Part shown: one piece after another, positions 17,314 through 27,161 of the stretch
How positions within the stretch are numbered: the stretch's first letter is position 1
Layout of the letters: every line of letters begins with the position of its first letter
Origin: Paenibacillus taihuensis
Lineage (GTDB): Bacteria > Bacillota > Bacilli > Paenibacillales > Paenibacillaceae
Direction: 5' to 3'
Length of the DNA stretch: 64,000 nucleotides
Assembly (NCBI RefSeq): GCF_003386535.1
Contig: NZ_QTTN01000026.1
Span: 29,009-93,008, forward strand
Position numbers and translations under genes: made by a program
The notes under the pieces: generated by a model
Told to the model about the DNA's origin: nothing
What the model saw: only the letters and a program-made list of their open reading frames with translations
The model's database searches: none

Positions 17314-20300
17314 TTAGTTGATCAGACTCGCTTTTTTAAGCATTCTTTCTACAATGCTTGCGACTTCCGCACGCGTAATGTTGCTCTTCGGATGGATCGA
17401 CCCGGTTTGATCCCCGGTAATCAAGCCGCATTTCACGTTAATCGCTGCGTAAGTTTTCGCCCAGTCGCTGACGGCGCTGCCATCTTTAATGCTCGCTAGC
17501 GATGCATCTGCTTCGCTGACGCTGATCGTGGTGCCGATTCCTGCAAGCTTCATCGCACGCGTCAGCATCACCATCGCTTCTTGCCGCGTTACTCGCTTCG
17601 CCGGAGCAAACGCATCTGCCGTTACGCCTGTAACAAGTCCGTAACGTGCCGCAGCCGAGATTGTTTTTGCATACCAGGCAGCTGGACTTACGTCTTTGAA
17701 TGGACTTGCCGAATCCGCTGCCGGAATGCCTAACGCGTTTACGAGAATGGTCGCAAACTCCGCTCTTGTCATTTCACCTTTCGGATTAAACGCTCCGTCG
17801 CCTTGACCTTTCACGATCAATCTGGAAGCCAGGTTCTCAATTGACGCTTTAGCCCAGCCCTGAATGTCGCTGAATGATTTATGACTGTTAACAAGCATGT
17901 ACATGCTGTTTGTAAGACTGTTGATTCTCGCCACTTGTTTGCCATCCTTCGTCGCGAAGAAGGTTGGAACTTGACGCAATGTTCCATCCGCCTCGACAAC
18001 AACCGCAGTAACTGCCTCGTTGTCCCCGCCACTCGGAATGACCATGTCGCGCTCCACATAGCCGTTAAACTGGTTAATGACAGTTTCGTGACCGCCTGTT
18101 GATGCGATAATCTCGAATACAACAGGAGCCCCAACAAGAACAACGCCATTCCGATTTGCTGCATCTTGGGCTGCTTGCTGCTGTGACGTATCTGGTTTAG
18201 CAATATGAAGCTCGACCTTAACATCGCTGAGTTTAACGCCATCTTCGAGCTGTCCATTCAATGCACTTAGCAGCTGCTCTGCACCGATTGTATAAGATGC
18301 TTCAGGTGTGGAGATCGTTACGGTAGCTTGCTTATCAACCAATTGCTGTACGAGGTTGCCTGTAAGAATACCGTTTGTAACTTCACTTGCTTTATCCGTG
18401 CTGATTGTGATAACAACGCCATTCTCGCTGTTCTTCAATTGTTCTAAGAGCAAACCTTCATCTACGGTAACTGTATTCGTATTTCTGCCGTTCTCAACTG
18501 CAGTTGTTTCGTCTACAGGCGCTTGAATCGCTTTGGAACTGTCTTCTCCATTATTGCCGTCACTAGGGACACCTGGAGTTCCGAGACCAGGTGAACCGCC
18601 AGATGGTGTACCGCCTGAGTCAGCCGCTTTCACGACAAGCTCAAATTTCTTCGTCAACGGCGCTGCATCATTCTTCGTTGTCGTCGACGTCAACGTGACC
18701 GTCTGATCCGTGCCTGCTCGATGAACGCCCCCATCTGTGCCAATGATTGCGGGATTGCTGGATATCCAAGCAATCGTCGTATCGTTCGAACCCTTCGTCG
18801 GCAGATACAGATCGGTTGTGACCGCGTTCGGTTCGACGTTGTTCTTCTTAATCAGATTCCATACGATTGATGCCTGCGCCGCTTGAACGGACGCATTGTC
18901 ATCCGTATCTTCGCTTCTTACGTAGAACCCGAAGGAAGCATATTTGTAGAACTTGCCGATATTGAACAGACCTTGAACGTTGACATATTGGTTCTGAGCA
19001 GGTCTTGTTACTTTACCGTCTGCTGCAATGACTTCAGGTGTATACGATTCCCAAGTAACCGAAGCATCACCGACTGTTGATGGCAGGTTAATGTCGTGAG
19101 TGACATCCATTTCGCTCTTGTTCTCGCCAAGCAATTGCTTCATCGTCAACGATTTTACCGCTTGAATAAGAGCGGTTCGATCTGCGTAGTACGGGTCCGG
19201 TTTTACTGTCAAAGAGAACGTTCTAACCGCGGTGCTGCTTCCTCTAGTCACAGTCGCTTTCAGTACGACAACTGCATCGCCTTCATCGAACAGCGGCTTA
19301 TAGACACGGCCTGTATTTGTGATATGTGCCGTATCGTCAGAAGACCATGTAATGGTTGAGCCGTTTGCACCGCTCGTTGGAAGCTCAAGCGGCAGCGTGA
19401 TATCGGCCTGCGATTCGTTTCCACCTTTGATTACGCTCCAATCCAGGAACCCTTTATCTTGATTGACAGCCGATTGATTGCTTGCGAGCTTCGCCGGTAC
19501 GGTTAACTCGAATGACTTGGTCGCTGTCTCGCTGCCTTTTGTAACGGTTGCCGTCAGCGTAACAGGCGTATCCACAGCCGGTCTTGTTACAACGCCTAAA
19601 CCACTGATAATCGAAGGTTCATTGCTGCTCCAGCTAATTTGCGTTTGACCAGCTTCATCTCGATATGGCAAGTTCAGGTTCGTCTCAATTGCATTCTCGC
19701 TGACGTTCAAGCCTTTAATTTTGTCCCAAGTCAGCGCCTCAGCCGATTGCGCCGCTACGACGGAATCGGGATCTTCCGAAGCGCCAAGACGGTAAACGAT
19801 CAGATTAAATACAAGTGGATGGTTACCATAGAATAGTTTGCCGTCCATGATGAGATCACCATCAATTCCCAGCACATTCGGTCCAGGCTGGAGATCATCT
19901 ACATGAATCGTAAACGGATGTACTCCGGCTGGCTGTTCAAAGCCTTCAGGGAACGTGTAATCATCATAATAGATGGTGTTGCCCCACTCTGTGCCAAACA
20001 AGTTTCTTATATAATCATTTGAACCCCTTCTCGTGTCTTGCAAAACGGTATAGAAAGGTGCGCCCTCACTGTGAACCGCTCCTGAAATATCCAAAGAGGT
20101 TTGATCGGTGAAGAAAGCAGCTGTCCCTGTCGACTGATCGATTACGGTGTCATCAAATGAAACATAAGGGAAGCTCGTATTCTTGATCACGGTAACAGGA
20201 ACCGTCGTCTGATTACCTAGGAAATCGATCATCGTGACCGAATGCGCGCTTGCTCCTTCGGCTATATCACCTGCATCCTCGTAACCAAGGGGCTGATAAA

Positions 20301-23300
20301 AGTAATAATATTGGTCCGCTTGCGGATCATAGTGGAGCTGCGTTTTGATGGCGTGATCACCTGTCAGAAGAATTGGATAATAATCCATCACTCCATAATA
20401 GGGATATTGACCAACCGTTCCATCATTGCCATATCTGGATGTGATATTTCCGTTTAGATACGGCGAAGTAAACTCCTCATGGAGCGCGCTTTTATCGATA
20501 CTGCCGTAATCGATGAAAATCGATTCATCATGCGTTGCCAGGTTAGCAGGTACATCCAATATCGGAATGATAGCTTCCGGATCATCGCCTACAGCCAACA
20601 CGACTTGCTTCTCTGCAAGTTGTGCATGATAGCCAACATGAATGGAGTTTGTATTACCCATGAAATCTGTTGCCGTGATGACAAGGCTATGTTGATCCTC
20701 ATCTGTAATGACGACCGGATAACGGAACGTATCATCCACATAATCGTTGACTTTACTGCCCATTGCTACAGGGTCTCCACCATCAAGCGAGTATTCGACC
20801 TTGAAGCCTCTTCCGTTCTTGATCAGATCCATCACTGTTGCGTTGAGCATAAGCGATACATTGTTCGTATCTGGTACAAAATAAGCTTTCGTAGTTTCGC
20901 TGCCGTCTCCATTACCAGTATTGAAAGTGATGGTCGGTGCCGTCGCATCGACATACGTATCGACATTGATATAAGGAAGGTTAGGCTCTAGTCCAGATTG
21001 CCCTTCACCTAAGCACACGAAATTCATCGAGTATTTGCCATCCGGCAAGCTATCCGGAATGACGACATGCGCTGATATCGAATACTTTAACCCTGTTCCA
21101 AACGGAGTTGGCTCAGGCCATGTGCCGGTATCATCAATCGGAGCTCCGACAATCGTTTTCGAGCCGTCCTCGTTCGTTCTTACGAATTGAACCTGAACAT
21201 TATCCAAATCTTTACCAAAGGCATCGAAGCTGAGATCGATTGAATCCCCTCTTTTCACATTCGCGTCATAGTACACACTTCTTGGATGATGATTAAAGCT
21301 TGCAGTTTGGAAATCAATCCAAACCGCTTTGTTCGAATTATTCACGACGACCGAATACTCTTCGCCATAGTTGCCCACTCTGTCAATCGGCGCAATCGTA
21401 ATGACATTCAGTCCGTCCCGCAGATCTTTAATCGGCATCTCGAAGGTTCCGTCATCGTTATGCTTCACGTCATCCTTGTAGTTGGTAAACGGCTCTGAAC
21501 CATTGATCGCATAATAAATGTTCCAGTCACCGCCGCTTTCCCCGTTCGGCGCGTCCGCGTCATCGTCCATCTTAAAGCGCAGCGTGTATTCGCCTGTGCT
21601 CGTCTCGTCCGGCTCATTCAGCTCATCGTAGCCGACATGCTTGAGGATATCCAGGCTTGGCGCATGCGTATCTTTATAAGCAGGCATGTAAATGGTTGGC
21701 TGCGGCTTCGCATTCGGAGCATCCGCTGTAGCCGTGACGGCGAAATAGTACTGGCCATCCGGCACAGGCACGCCTTCGTTCGTTCCATCCCACATCATTC
21801 CCTCTGTTAATGAACCGGGAATGCCGCCGGAGTAAGGATCATTCTTCACAACCCAGTCATTGCTTGTCAAATGGGTGACGAAGTTATGCTCTTTATCGAC
21901 TACATCGACTTTCACATTACGCGCATCGCGAAGCAGCGCAATAACGGGTACGGGGTACAATGCGTTCTCCGGTGAGAAGGCATAGAACTTGTCCCCTAGC
22001 GAACGTTCATAGTTGTTTTGCGGTTCACCATACAGGAATGGGAATCCGTTGTGCATGTCTACAAATGCCATTTGCGTTCCGAGCCCGGAACTACCCCATA
22101 CGCTATCCGGGCCGGATGGAGCATCAATAATGGCCGGAGCATCCCACTTGCCGTTAAAGCCTGTGTAAGGGACATTCAATGTAGGCAGGCTCGCGTCAGT
22201 CGGCGTCAGATACACATAGCCCTCGATGAAGGTATTCTTCATCTCGGATGGATCCACCGTCAAAGTAACGGTCACACGCTGAGTGGATTTCGCCCCTACC
22301 GTGATTTTGGACGGACTGAAGCTCAGCTTCGAATGGTCCAAATATCGGCTGCGAATATTGTCGGAGCTGGTATCCAAACTCGCGTGAAGCAAATCCGTCA
22401 TAACCGTTCCGCTTAGATCATACGTAGCAGCTGTGGTTGTCAGATTAGTAGCGGTGAGCGTAAATGTAGTCTTCGCTCCGATCTCCTTCAGACTCACACG
22501 GCCTGTGCCGTCCGGTCCGGAAACAACGACAGGCGTTTGAACCGCAAGGTCAGGCCGAATCATACCTGCGCCTTGGCGTCTCGGTTGATATTCCGTATTG
22601 TAATCCGCACGATCTGCAGCATTCTCTTCGTTCACATAATCTCGCTTCGCCGGAATCGACGTATTCATGACCACATTCTTCACGAGTTGAACGAAGCTTC
22701 TTGTTCCGGATGGAAAGCCCTTCTTCTTGAAGGCCTGCATCACATCGGCTACCGCTCCCGCTACATACGGAGCTGCCATCGATGTGCCGTCTTCGCTCTC
22801 ATACGCATTGTGGACATTGGGATCGGATATCCGCACTGAAGATACGATCTTGTGGCCTGGAGCCATAACCTCGGGCTTCAGCAGCAGATCGCTCGTTGTT
22901 CCCCATGAAGAGAAATCCGTAGGACTGCCAGGATTGGATGCAGCAAAGGCCGAGCTCGTCTCATCGGTCTCAATGTACATTTGCAGCACTGGTGCTGCTC
23001 CTGGTTCCGGTGGAAGATCGATTCCAATATCAATCCCGGAGAACGGACTGATATCAATACCGCCGCCACCTCCAGCTCCACCGCCCATCGATGCAAGTGC
23101 CGCTTCTAAAGCTGTGCCCTCCTCGTAACTGATGAAGGAAAACGGAATTTCCATTTGCCCTTGCGGCGTCGGCGGCTTCTTAGTCGCGTCACTATTGTAA
23201 ACGATGGCGCCAATCGCGCCATGCTCTTTGGCGATTTTCACTTTATCGTTAAAGGTTAACGAACCGCGTTTGATCAATACCACTTTGCCTGTTACGTCAA

Positions 23301-24852
23301 CACCTTCGTAATCCTCGTCATAGCCCAAATGATCGTTCCTCAGACCGACCAGCGAGATGGAATCGTTATCCCATACATCGAGGCCTTTCCAGGCGTCCAG
23401 TCCATGTCCTGTAATAAAAGGCGCATCGAAGCTGTAGCTAAACGTAACGTCATGCTGCACAACGATATTGTTCGCTGCCGCTACCGTGAAGGAATCGGGA
23501 TACACGCCCGGATTGCCGATTTTGTTCAAGTCCGGCGTTTCGCCAAGTCTAATCGAAGCCCCTGATTCGCCTTTATCATCGTAGGCATTGGAAGCATTGC
23601 AGGCTGCAACGACAACGACAACACCTGCATCTGTCGCATTGCGAATGGCAATGCCCATCGGATCGTTCGCATCGCGCTTATCAAACGTCGAGGAAGCGCC
23701 GAGGCTCATATTGATGACATCCGCCTTCATCGCTGTCGCGTGATCGATCCCTTTGATAATATCCTCGGTCAATGCGCCTGCTTCGGTTTCGGAGAACACT
23801 TTCTCCGCAATAAGCTGCGCTTCCGGCGCTACGCCCTGAAGCACATCGCTTGAACCTGCCGCAATTCCGGCCACATGCACGCCGTGCGAGCTTGGCGAGA
23901 GATCCGTCTTTTCCATACGCGGAATAATATCCTCGTTCTGATCGGCCCAGTTGTAGCCTCCAACGACTTTGTCCGTAAATGGAGCTTTGTTATTCTTGTA
24001 CTTCGCTTTCGACATATCATGTGGGGCAGGGAATGCTTCATGACTAGGATCGATACCTGTATCGACGATTGCGATGACCATGCCTTCGCCCTTGTATCCA
24101 ATCGGCTGTTCGCCGGTTGCAGAACCGTCCCATAGCTTCTTGATCCCCGTCAGATCATGTTGCTCGTTAACTGCTGGAAGGAACATTTGTTGAAGCGTAA
24201 CTGCTTTAACATTAGGAAGTTTTTTAATCGCGTCTATATCGCTATACTTGATGTCATCAAGACTGAAGCCTTTGAACACGTTCTCATAATCGTGTTTGAA
24301 ATGCAATGTTGGTCTTGCGCTCTTCGATTTTCCGGTAGACAGCGTACTCATAATTTGATTCTTCGCCGTCTTAATATCCGCAGTAATTGCGGTATGTACG
24401 GAATCTTCGACAGCAGTAGCATTAATGCCTGGCTTTGTCGTTGAAGCTGACATCGCTTGCGAAATGGTTTGCCCTTTCAACTCTACGATGACATCGACGA
24501 TCTCATCCGGCTTGTGCAGCCCGGCGCTCAGCTTCTCTGAAGCCATTACTTTCTCGCTCTGCTTCTTCTCGAAGTCATGCATAGCTGCTTCTTTCAAGCT
24601 CTTCTGCGCCTTTGCCTTGAACGCTTCGAGCTGCTCCTGGGTGTACGAGGAACCGCCTTTAACTCCTGCACCGTCAACGTTATGCACTTGAATCCCTGCA
24701 TGTGGCTTCGGAGCGCTTTCTCCTGCATAAGCTGCTGCGGGTGGCTGCAATGGCGCATCTTCTTCCGCCAACACGAGCGAACCGTTTGACAGAACGAGAC
24801 AAGAGATCGACAAATACGTCACGACTCGCTTAAGTCTGTTCGAAATTTTCAT
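17314..24852 (-). CDS. giant SLH-anchored subtilase (S8) with atrophied Ig repeats
   Basis: This 2512-aa secreted protease is the largest gene here. The signal peptide is residues 1-29 and an I9-like propeptide extends to about 220. Catalytic residues are Asp264 (AIVDTGIDPS), His326 (HGVHVAG) and Ser691 (DGTSMAAP), with a PA insert containing a Gly-rich stretch (about 588-600). The usual SGTSMA reads DGTSMA, and the oxyanion Asn lies in AACNAS. Fn3-like beta domains fill 760-1700. At about 1700-2080 there are four aBig_2-type units (QISWSSNEPSIISGLGVVTRP style). Three SLH repeats from about 2325 anchor it. The ribosome site is GGGGAGAAG. It is divergent from the RRNPP regulator, with one GGGGGAATTC box in the shared upstream region. 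Confidence 0.9.
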   Translation of the reverse strand: MKISNRLKRVVTYLSISCLVLSNGSLVLAEEDAPLQPPAAAYAGESAPKPHAGIQVHNVDGAGVKGGSSYTQEQLEAFKAKAQKSLKEAAMHDFEKKQSEKVMASEKLSAGLHKPDEIVDVIVELKGQTISQAMSASTTKPGINATAVEDSVHTAITADIKTAKNQIMSTLSTGKSKSARPTLHFKHDYENVFKGFSLDDIKYSDIDAIKKLPNVKAVTLQQMFLPAVNEQHDLTGIKKLWDGSATGEQPIGYKGEGMVIAIVDTGIDPSHEAFPAPHDMSKAKYKNNKAPFTDKVVGGYNWADQNEDIIPRMEKTDLSPSSHGVHVAGIAAGSSDVLQGVAPEAQLIAEKVFSETEAGALTEDIIKGIDHATAMKADVINMSLGASSTFDKRDANDPMGIAIRNATDAGVVVVVAACNASNAYDDKGESGASIRLGETPDLNKIGNPGVYPDSFTVAAANNIVVQHDVTFSYSFDAPFITGHGLDAWKGLDVWDNDSISLVGLRNDHLGYDEDYEGVDVTGKVVLIKRGSLTFNDKVKIAKEHGAIGAIVYNSDATKKPPTPQGQMEIPFSFISYEEGTALEAALASMGGGAGGGGGIDISPFSGIDIGIDLPPEPGAAPVLQMYIETDETSSAFAASNPGSPTDFSSWGTTSDLLLKPEVMAPGHKIVSSVRISDPNVHNAYESEDGTSMAAPYVAGAVADVMQAFKKKGFPSGTRSFVQLVKNVVMNTSIPAKRDYVNEENAADRADYNTEYQPRRQGAGMIRPDLAVQTPVVVSGPDGTGRVSLKEIGAKTTFTLTATNLTTTAATYDLSGTVMTDLLHASLDTSSDNIRSRYLDHSKLSFSPSKITVGAKSTQRVTVTLTVDPSEMKNTFIEGYVYLTPTDASLPTLNVPYTGFNGKWDAPAIIDAPSGPDSVWGSSGLGTQMAFVDMHNGFPFLYGEPQNNYERSLGDKFYAFSPENALYPVPVIALLRDARNVKVDVVDKEHNFVTHLTSNDWVVKNDPYSGGIPGSLTEGMMWDGTNEGVPVPDGQYYFAVTATADAPNAKPQPTIYMPAYKDTHAPSLDILKHVGYDELNEPDETSTGEYTLRFKMDDDADAPNGESGGDWNIYYAINGSEPFTNYKDDVKHNDDGTFEMPIKDLRDGLNVITIAPIDRVGNYGEEYSVVVNNSNKAVWIDFQTASFNHHPRSVYYDANVKRGDSIDLSFDAFGKDLDNVQVQFVRTNEDGSKTIVGAPIDDTGTWPEPTPFGTGLKYSISAHVVIPDSLPDGKYSMNFVCLGEGQSGLEPNLPYINVDTYVDATAPTITFNTGNGDGSETTKAYFVPDTNNVSLMLNATVMDLIKNGRGFKVEYSLDGGDPVAMGSKVNDYVDDTFRYPVVITDEDQHSLVITATDFMGNTNSIHVGYHAQLAEKQVVLAVGDDPEAIIPILDVPANLATHDESIFIDYGSIDKSALHEEFTSPYLNGNITSRYGNDGTVGQYPYYGVMDYYPILLTGDHAIKTQLHYDPQADQYYYFYQPLGYEDAGDIAEGASAHSVTMIDFLGNQTTVPVTVIKNTSFPYVSFDDTVIDQSTGTAAFFTDQTSLDISGAVHSEGAPFYTVLQDTRRGSNDYIRNLFGTEWGNTIYYDDYTFPEGFEQPAGVHPFTIHVDDLQPGPNVLGIDGDLIMDGKLFYGNHPLVFNLIVYRLGASEDPDSVVAAQSAEALTWDKIKGLNVSENAIETNLNLPYRDEAGQTQISWSSNEPSIISGLGVVTRPAVDTPVTLTATVTKGSETATKSFELTVPAKLASNQSAVNQDKGFLDWSVIKGGNESQADITLPLELPTSGANGSTITWSSDDTAHITNTGRVYKPLFDEGDAVVVLKATVTRGSSTAVRTFSLTVKPDPYYADRTALIQAVKSLTMKQLLGENKSEMDVTHDINLPSTVGDASVTWESYTPEVIAADGKVTRPAQNQYVNVQGLFNIGKFYKYASFGFYVRSEDTDDNASVQAAQASIVWNLIKKNNVEPNAVTTDLYLPTKGSNDTTIAWISSNPAIIGTDGGVHRAGTDQTVTLTSTTTKNDAAPLTKKFELVVKAADSGGTPSGGSPGLGTPGVPSDGNNGEDSSKAIQAPVDETTAVENGRNTNTVTVDEGLLLEQLKNSENGVVITISTDKASEVTNGILTGNLVQQLVDKQATVTISTPEASYTIGAEQLLSALNGQLEDGVKLSDVKVELHIAKPDTSQQQAAQDAANRNGVVLVGAPVVFEIIASTGGHETVINQFNGYVERDMVIPSGGDNEAVTAVVVEADGTLRQVPTFFATKDGKQVARINSLTNSMYMLVNSHKSFSDIQGWAKASIENLASRLIVKGQGDGAFNPKGEMTRAEFATILVNALGIPAADSASPFKDVSPAAWYAKTISAAARYGLVTGVTADAFAPAKRVTRQEAMVMLTRAMKLAGIGTTISVSEADASLASIKDGSAVSDWAKTYAAINVKCGLITGDQTGSIHPKSNITRAEVASIVERMLKKASLIN

Positions 24853-24933
24853 CCGCTTCTCCCCATTCTCTTTACAATTAGTATTAATTTCATACTTTTT
24901 ACTAATAGTAATGGAGCAGCCATGCGCGGTAAA

Positions 24934-24947
24934 TCGGGGGAATTCGA
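24934..24947. promoter_or_regulatory. GGGGGAATTC box 1
   Basis: TCGGGGGAATTCGA lies between the divergent 2512-aa subtilase and the regulator gene. It is the first of three copies (also at 25030 and 26425). It is a candidate binding site for the adjacent regulator, inferred from repetition and position. Confidence 0.45.
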
Positions 24948-24978
24948 GCAGCCAAGCCGCTAGAAATCAATAGTTTGT

Positions 24979-24988
24979 ATGCTATAAT
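24979..24988 (+). promoter_or_regulatory. extended -10 promoter of the regulator gene
   Basis: TATGCTATAAT contains a perfect TATAAT (24983-24988) with an extended TGn just before it. No clear -35 stands at the right distance, which fits an extended -10 promoter. Confidence 0.5.
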
Positions 24989-25029
24989 TCATGTACTGTA
25001 CGACATTGAAATCATTTTCCGCGCTCAAC

Positions 25030-25043
25030 TTGGGGGAATTCAA
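25030..25043. promoter_or_regulatory. GGGGGAATTC box 2
   Basis: TTGGGGGAATTCAA lies between the predicted start of transcription and the start codon at 25076, a position that suits autorepression. Confidence 0.45.
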
Positions 25044-25075
25044 TTTTTTTCTAGCAAATACTGGAGGGCCATGGC

Positions 25076-26332
25076 ATGCATGTAGGAAAAATCATCAGAT
25101 TTTATCGCGAAAAAGCTGGAATGACCCAGGATCAGCTCGGCAGAGGCATCTGCTCCGACACGCATGTCAGCAAGATCGAACGCGGATCGACGGATGTTTC
25201 CCCGGAAGTCATCACACTGCTGGCCGATCGGCTCGGCATTCAGATTGAGCTGGAGCTTCAACATTTAGCGGAGATCAAGAAACGGCTGCACGCTTGGCAC
25301 GAAGCCATCATGCTGCTGCTATATGACGATATGGAAGCCATTAAAGAGGAGCTCGAGAAGGAGAGCCTCATCCAAATTTCGGATTATAAAACCCTCTACA
25401 AATTGCTGCAGGGCAGATACTACCTCGTCCATCGGAAGCTCGGCAATGCACATGGAATTATCAAAGAAATGGAACGAACCAAATCAAAGCTGCCTCACTA
25501 TGAAAGCAACCTACTCTTGCATATTACTGGCATCTATCTCTACTATACACAGGACTATTTCAAAGCGATCGAAACCTTGAACAGGATTAATGAAGAGGAA
25601 TATAACAATCCAGAGTACTACTATTACCTGGCCATGTCTTACCACTGGCTTGAGTCTCGGATGATGGCCTACTATTACAGCGAGAAAGCACTGCGGCACT
25701 TTAAAGATACCCATAACTTCTTAAAGAGCATTGATGCGGAAATGCTCATGCTCCTACAAATCATTTATGACGATAACCGGAATTACCAAGCTATCGCCAG
25801 CCGGTTCGAAAATATCATTAAATCCTGCGATCTCTGTCAAGCGCCACAACTGAAACGAATTGCCGTGCACAATCTCGGGTTTCTATACCACGAGAATAAA
25901 GCTTATGAGCTAGCCGGCAAGTATTATCAAGAAACAATGGAGCTATCCGAACCAAAGTCAGCGCTCTATCTGCTTTCTTTTGAAGGGTATATCCGGAGTT
26001 CCGCTGAGGGGAAGCTGTTAGCCGAAGAAGAGTTGCTGAGTATGGCGCAAGACGGACTGAAGATATCGAGAGAAGCAAGAGATGAAGTTCTTATCGCCAG
26101 ATTTCATCTCCTCATCTTGTTCATCGAAGAGAAGCAGGAAGACTATTACAACTATCTACGCTTGACTGCTTTGCCCATACTGCGAAAGCAAGGCGATGCC
26201 TTCCTCGTACAGCGTTACGAGAAAGAGCTATTCAATTATTATGTGGAGACTAATCAGACTGCCTTGGCGCTTGAGACGGCCAGTTTATTCATCAACAAGG
26301 CGAAACCGGCACCGGCGCTGCAAGCAGAATAG
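25076..26332 (+). CDS. HTH-TPR transcriptional regulator, RRNPP (PlcR/Rgg-like) type
   Basis: This 418-aa protein has an N-terminal Xre-type helix-turn-helix (residues about 5-60: IIRFYREKAGMTQDQLG, then THVSKIERGST). A long all-helical region of tetratricopeptide-like repeats follows to the end (for example YYYYLAMSYHWLESRMMAYYY and NLGFLYHENKAYELAGKYY). This is the layout of peptide-pheromone receptors such as PlcR, NprR and Rgg. PlcR and NprR control secreted proteases, which fits the subtilase next door. GGAGG stands 8 nt before the ATG. I found no small exported pheromone gene beside it, so the ligand is unknown or encoded elsewhere. A terminator follows. Confidence 0.82.
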   Translation: MHVGKIIRFYREKAGMTQDQLGRGICSDTHVSKIERGSTDVSPEVITLLADRLGIQIELELQHLAEIKKRLHAWHEAIMLLLYDDMEAIKEELEKESLIQISDYKTLYKLLQGRYYLVHRKLGNAHGIIKEMERTKSKLPHYESNLLLHITGIYLYYTQDYFKAIETLNRINEEEYNNPEYYYYLAMSYHWLESRMMAYYYSEKALRHFKDTHNFLKSIDAEMLMLLQIIYDDNRNYQAIASRFENIIKSCDLCQAPQLKRIAVHNLGFLYHENKAYELAGKYYQETMELSEPKSALYLLSFEGYIRSSAEGKLLAEEELLSMAQDGLKISREARDEVLIARFHLLILFIEEKQEDYYNYLRLTALPILRKQGDAFLVQRYEKELFNYYVETNQTALALETASLFINKAKPAPALQAE

Positions 26333-26349
26333 TCCCACAGCAAAGAATA

Positions 26350-26398
26350 AAGGCAAGCTATCGGTGTATACCAACCGATGGCTTGCCTTTTTATTTTT
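26350..26398 (+). terminator. rho-independent terminator of the regulator gene
   Basis: The stem AAGGCAAGCTATCGGT / ACCGATGGCTTGCCTT (one mismatch) is followed by a T-rich run (TTTATTTTTT). Confidence 0.75.
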
Positions 26399-26424
26399 TC
26401 GGTGAATTGTGTTTATTCTGTTGG

Positions 26425-26439
26425 TCGAATTTCCCCCAA
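26425..26439. promoter_or_regulatory. GGGGGAATTC box 3, before the Spo0E gene
   Basis: TCGAATTTCCCCCAA is the same motif in reverse orientation with one extra A/T. It stands 23 bp before a perfect TATAAT (26463-26468) that precedes the Spo0E-like gene, so it overlaps that promoter's -35 region. Confidence 0.45.
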
Positions 26440-26546
26440 TACTTCTATGAACTAGATTCATTTATAATTCATTTATTCGACCAGGCAAAGATTTAGTGAG
26501 ATATTGCTTCTGGAATGGTAAGAAAATTGAGGTAATGGGGTTAAAA

Positions 26547-26786
26547 ATGATCTTAACTCGAAAATCAGCTATCGTAACCGATAGCTCCGCTGCCGTTAAT
26601 GATGCTGGTCAGCTTCTTCTTGAGATAGAAAGCTTAAGGGAACAGTTGCATACATCGTTTGAACATTTAGGATTGACTTCGCCAATTGTACTTGAAAAGT
26701 CTCAGCAACTTGATGAGTTGCTTAATAATTATCATGTATTTCTTAAGCAGCGAAATAATCAGACTCAGACCTACAGCCACGAGTAA
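26547..26786 (+). CDS. Spo0E-like aspartyl-phosphate phosphatase
   Basis: This is a short helical-hairpin protein of 79 aa from the ATG at 26547 (GGGG 6 nt upstream); in-frame starts at 26535 and GTG 26496 are also possible. The family signature is present: LLLEIESLREQLH, a turn, then VLEKSQQLDELLNNYH, where the SQxLD core matches Spo0E. Spo0E-type proteins remove phosphate from Spo0A-P and delay sporulation. A TATAAT stands at 26463, with GGGGGAATTC box 3 over its -35 position. The gene may therefore share control with the upstream HTH-TPR regulator. Confidence 0.8.
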   Translation: MILTRKSAIVTDSSAAVNDAGQLLLEIESLREQLHTSFEHLGLTSPIVLEKSQQLDELLNNYHVFLKQRNNQTQTYSHE

Positions 26787-26794
26787 AGCTCTTG

Positions 26795-27140
26795 TTAAGT
26801 TCTTAGCAAGTTTGTATGCCCATAGTTCAAATCTTCAAAAATCGGTCTTTGTACTTTGTTTATTTGATCTAGTGAGATAGAATTTATATCCCAAAATTGT
26901 AATTTCAACGATTCATTTTGATCGTCCCGGAACTTAATAGTATCCCCATCTTCTGATAAATGATCATTGTAATTTGTCATAGCATTGAATAGAAACATAA
27001 TGAAAACAACCTTGTTTCCATCCAGTCTCCTCTTTCACCTCTCGGATCATCGTTTCTTTAATAGTTTCACCTGGTTCCATCCCTCCACCCGGCAATCTCC
27101 AATCGCCGTAATCAGCTCTGCTGTAGTATTTTAAAAATCT
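26795..27140 (-). pseudogene. Nudix hydrolase, frameshifted and truncated
   Basis: On the minus strand the region from about 27140 encodes YYSRADYGDWRLPGGG and a full Nudix box (GGMEPGETIKETMIREVKEE plus TG). The frame then closes at about 26972. A different frame, open from 26998, carries the remaining C-terminal half (FRDDQNESLKLQFWDINSIS) to 26795. The N-terminal strand and start codon are missing and an internal segment seems lost. It is a dead relative of Nudix NTP/NDP-X pyrophosphatases. Homology is read from the Nudix motif; loss of function is inferred. Confidence 0.7.
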
Positions 27141-27161
27141 TATTTACATATTATCTCCACA

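Noticed and set aside
24157..24444. 95-aa plus-strand frame inside the large subtilase gene
   Set aside because: It is one of many antisense frames across the 7.5-kb subtilase gene, whose sense reading is continuous and rich in domain motifs.
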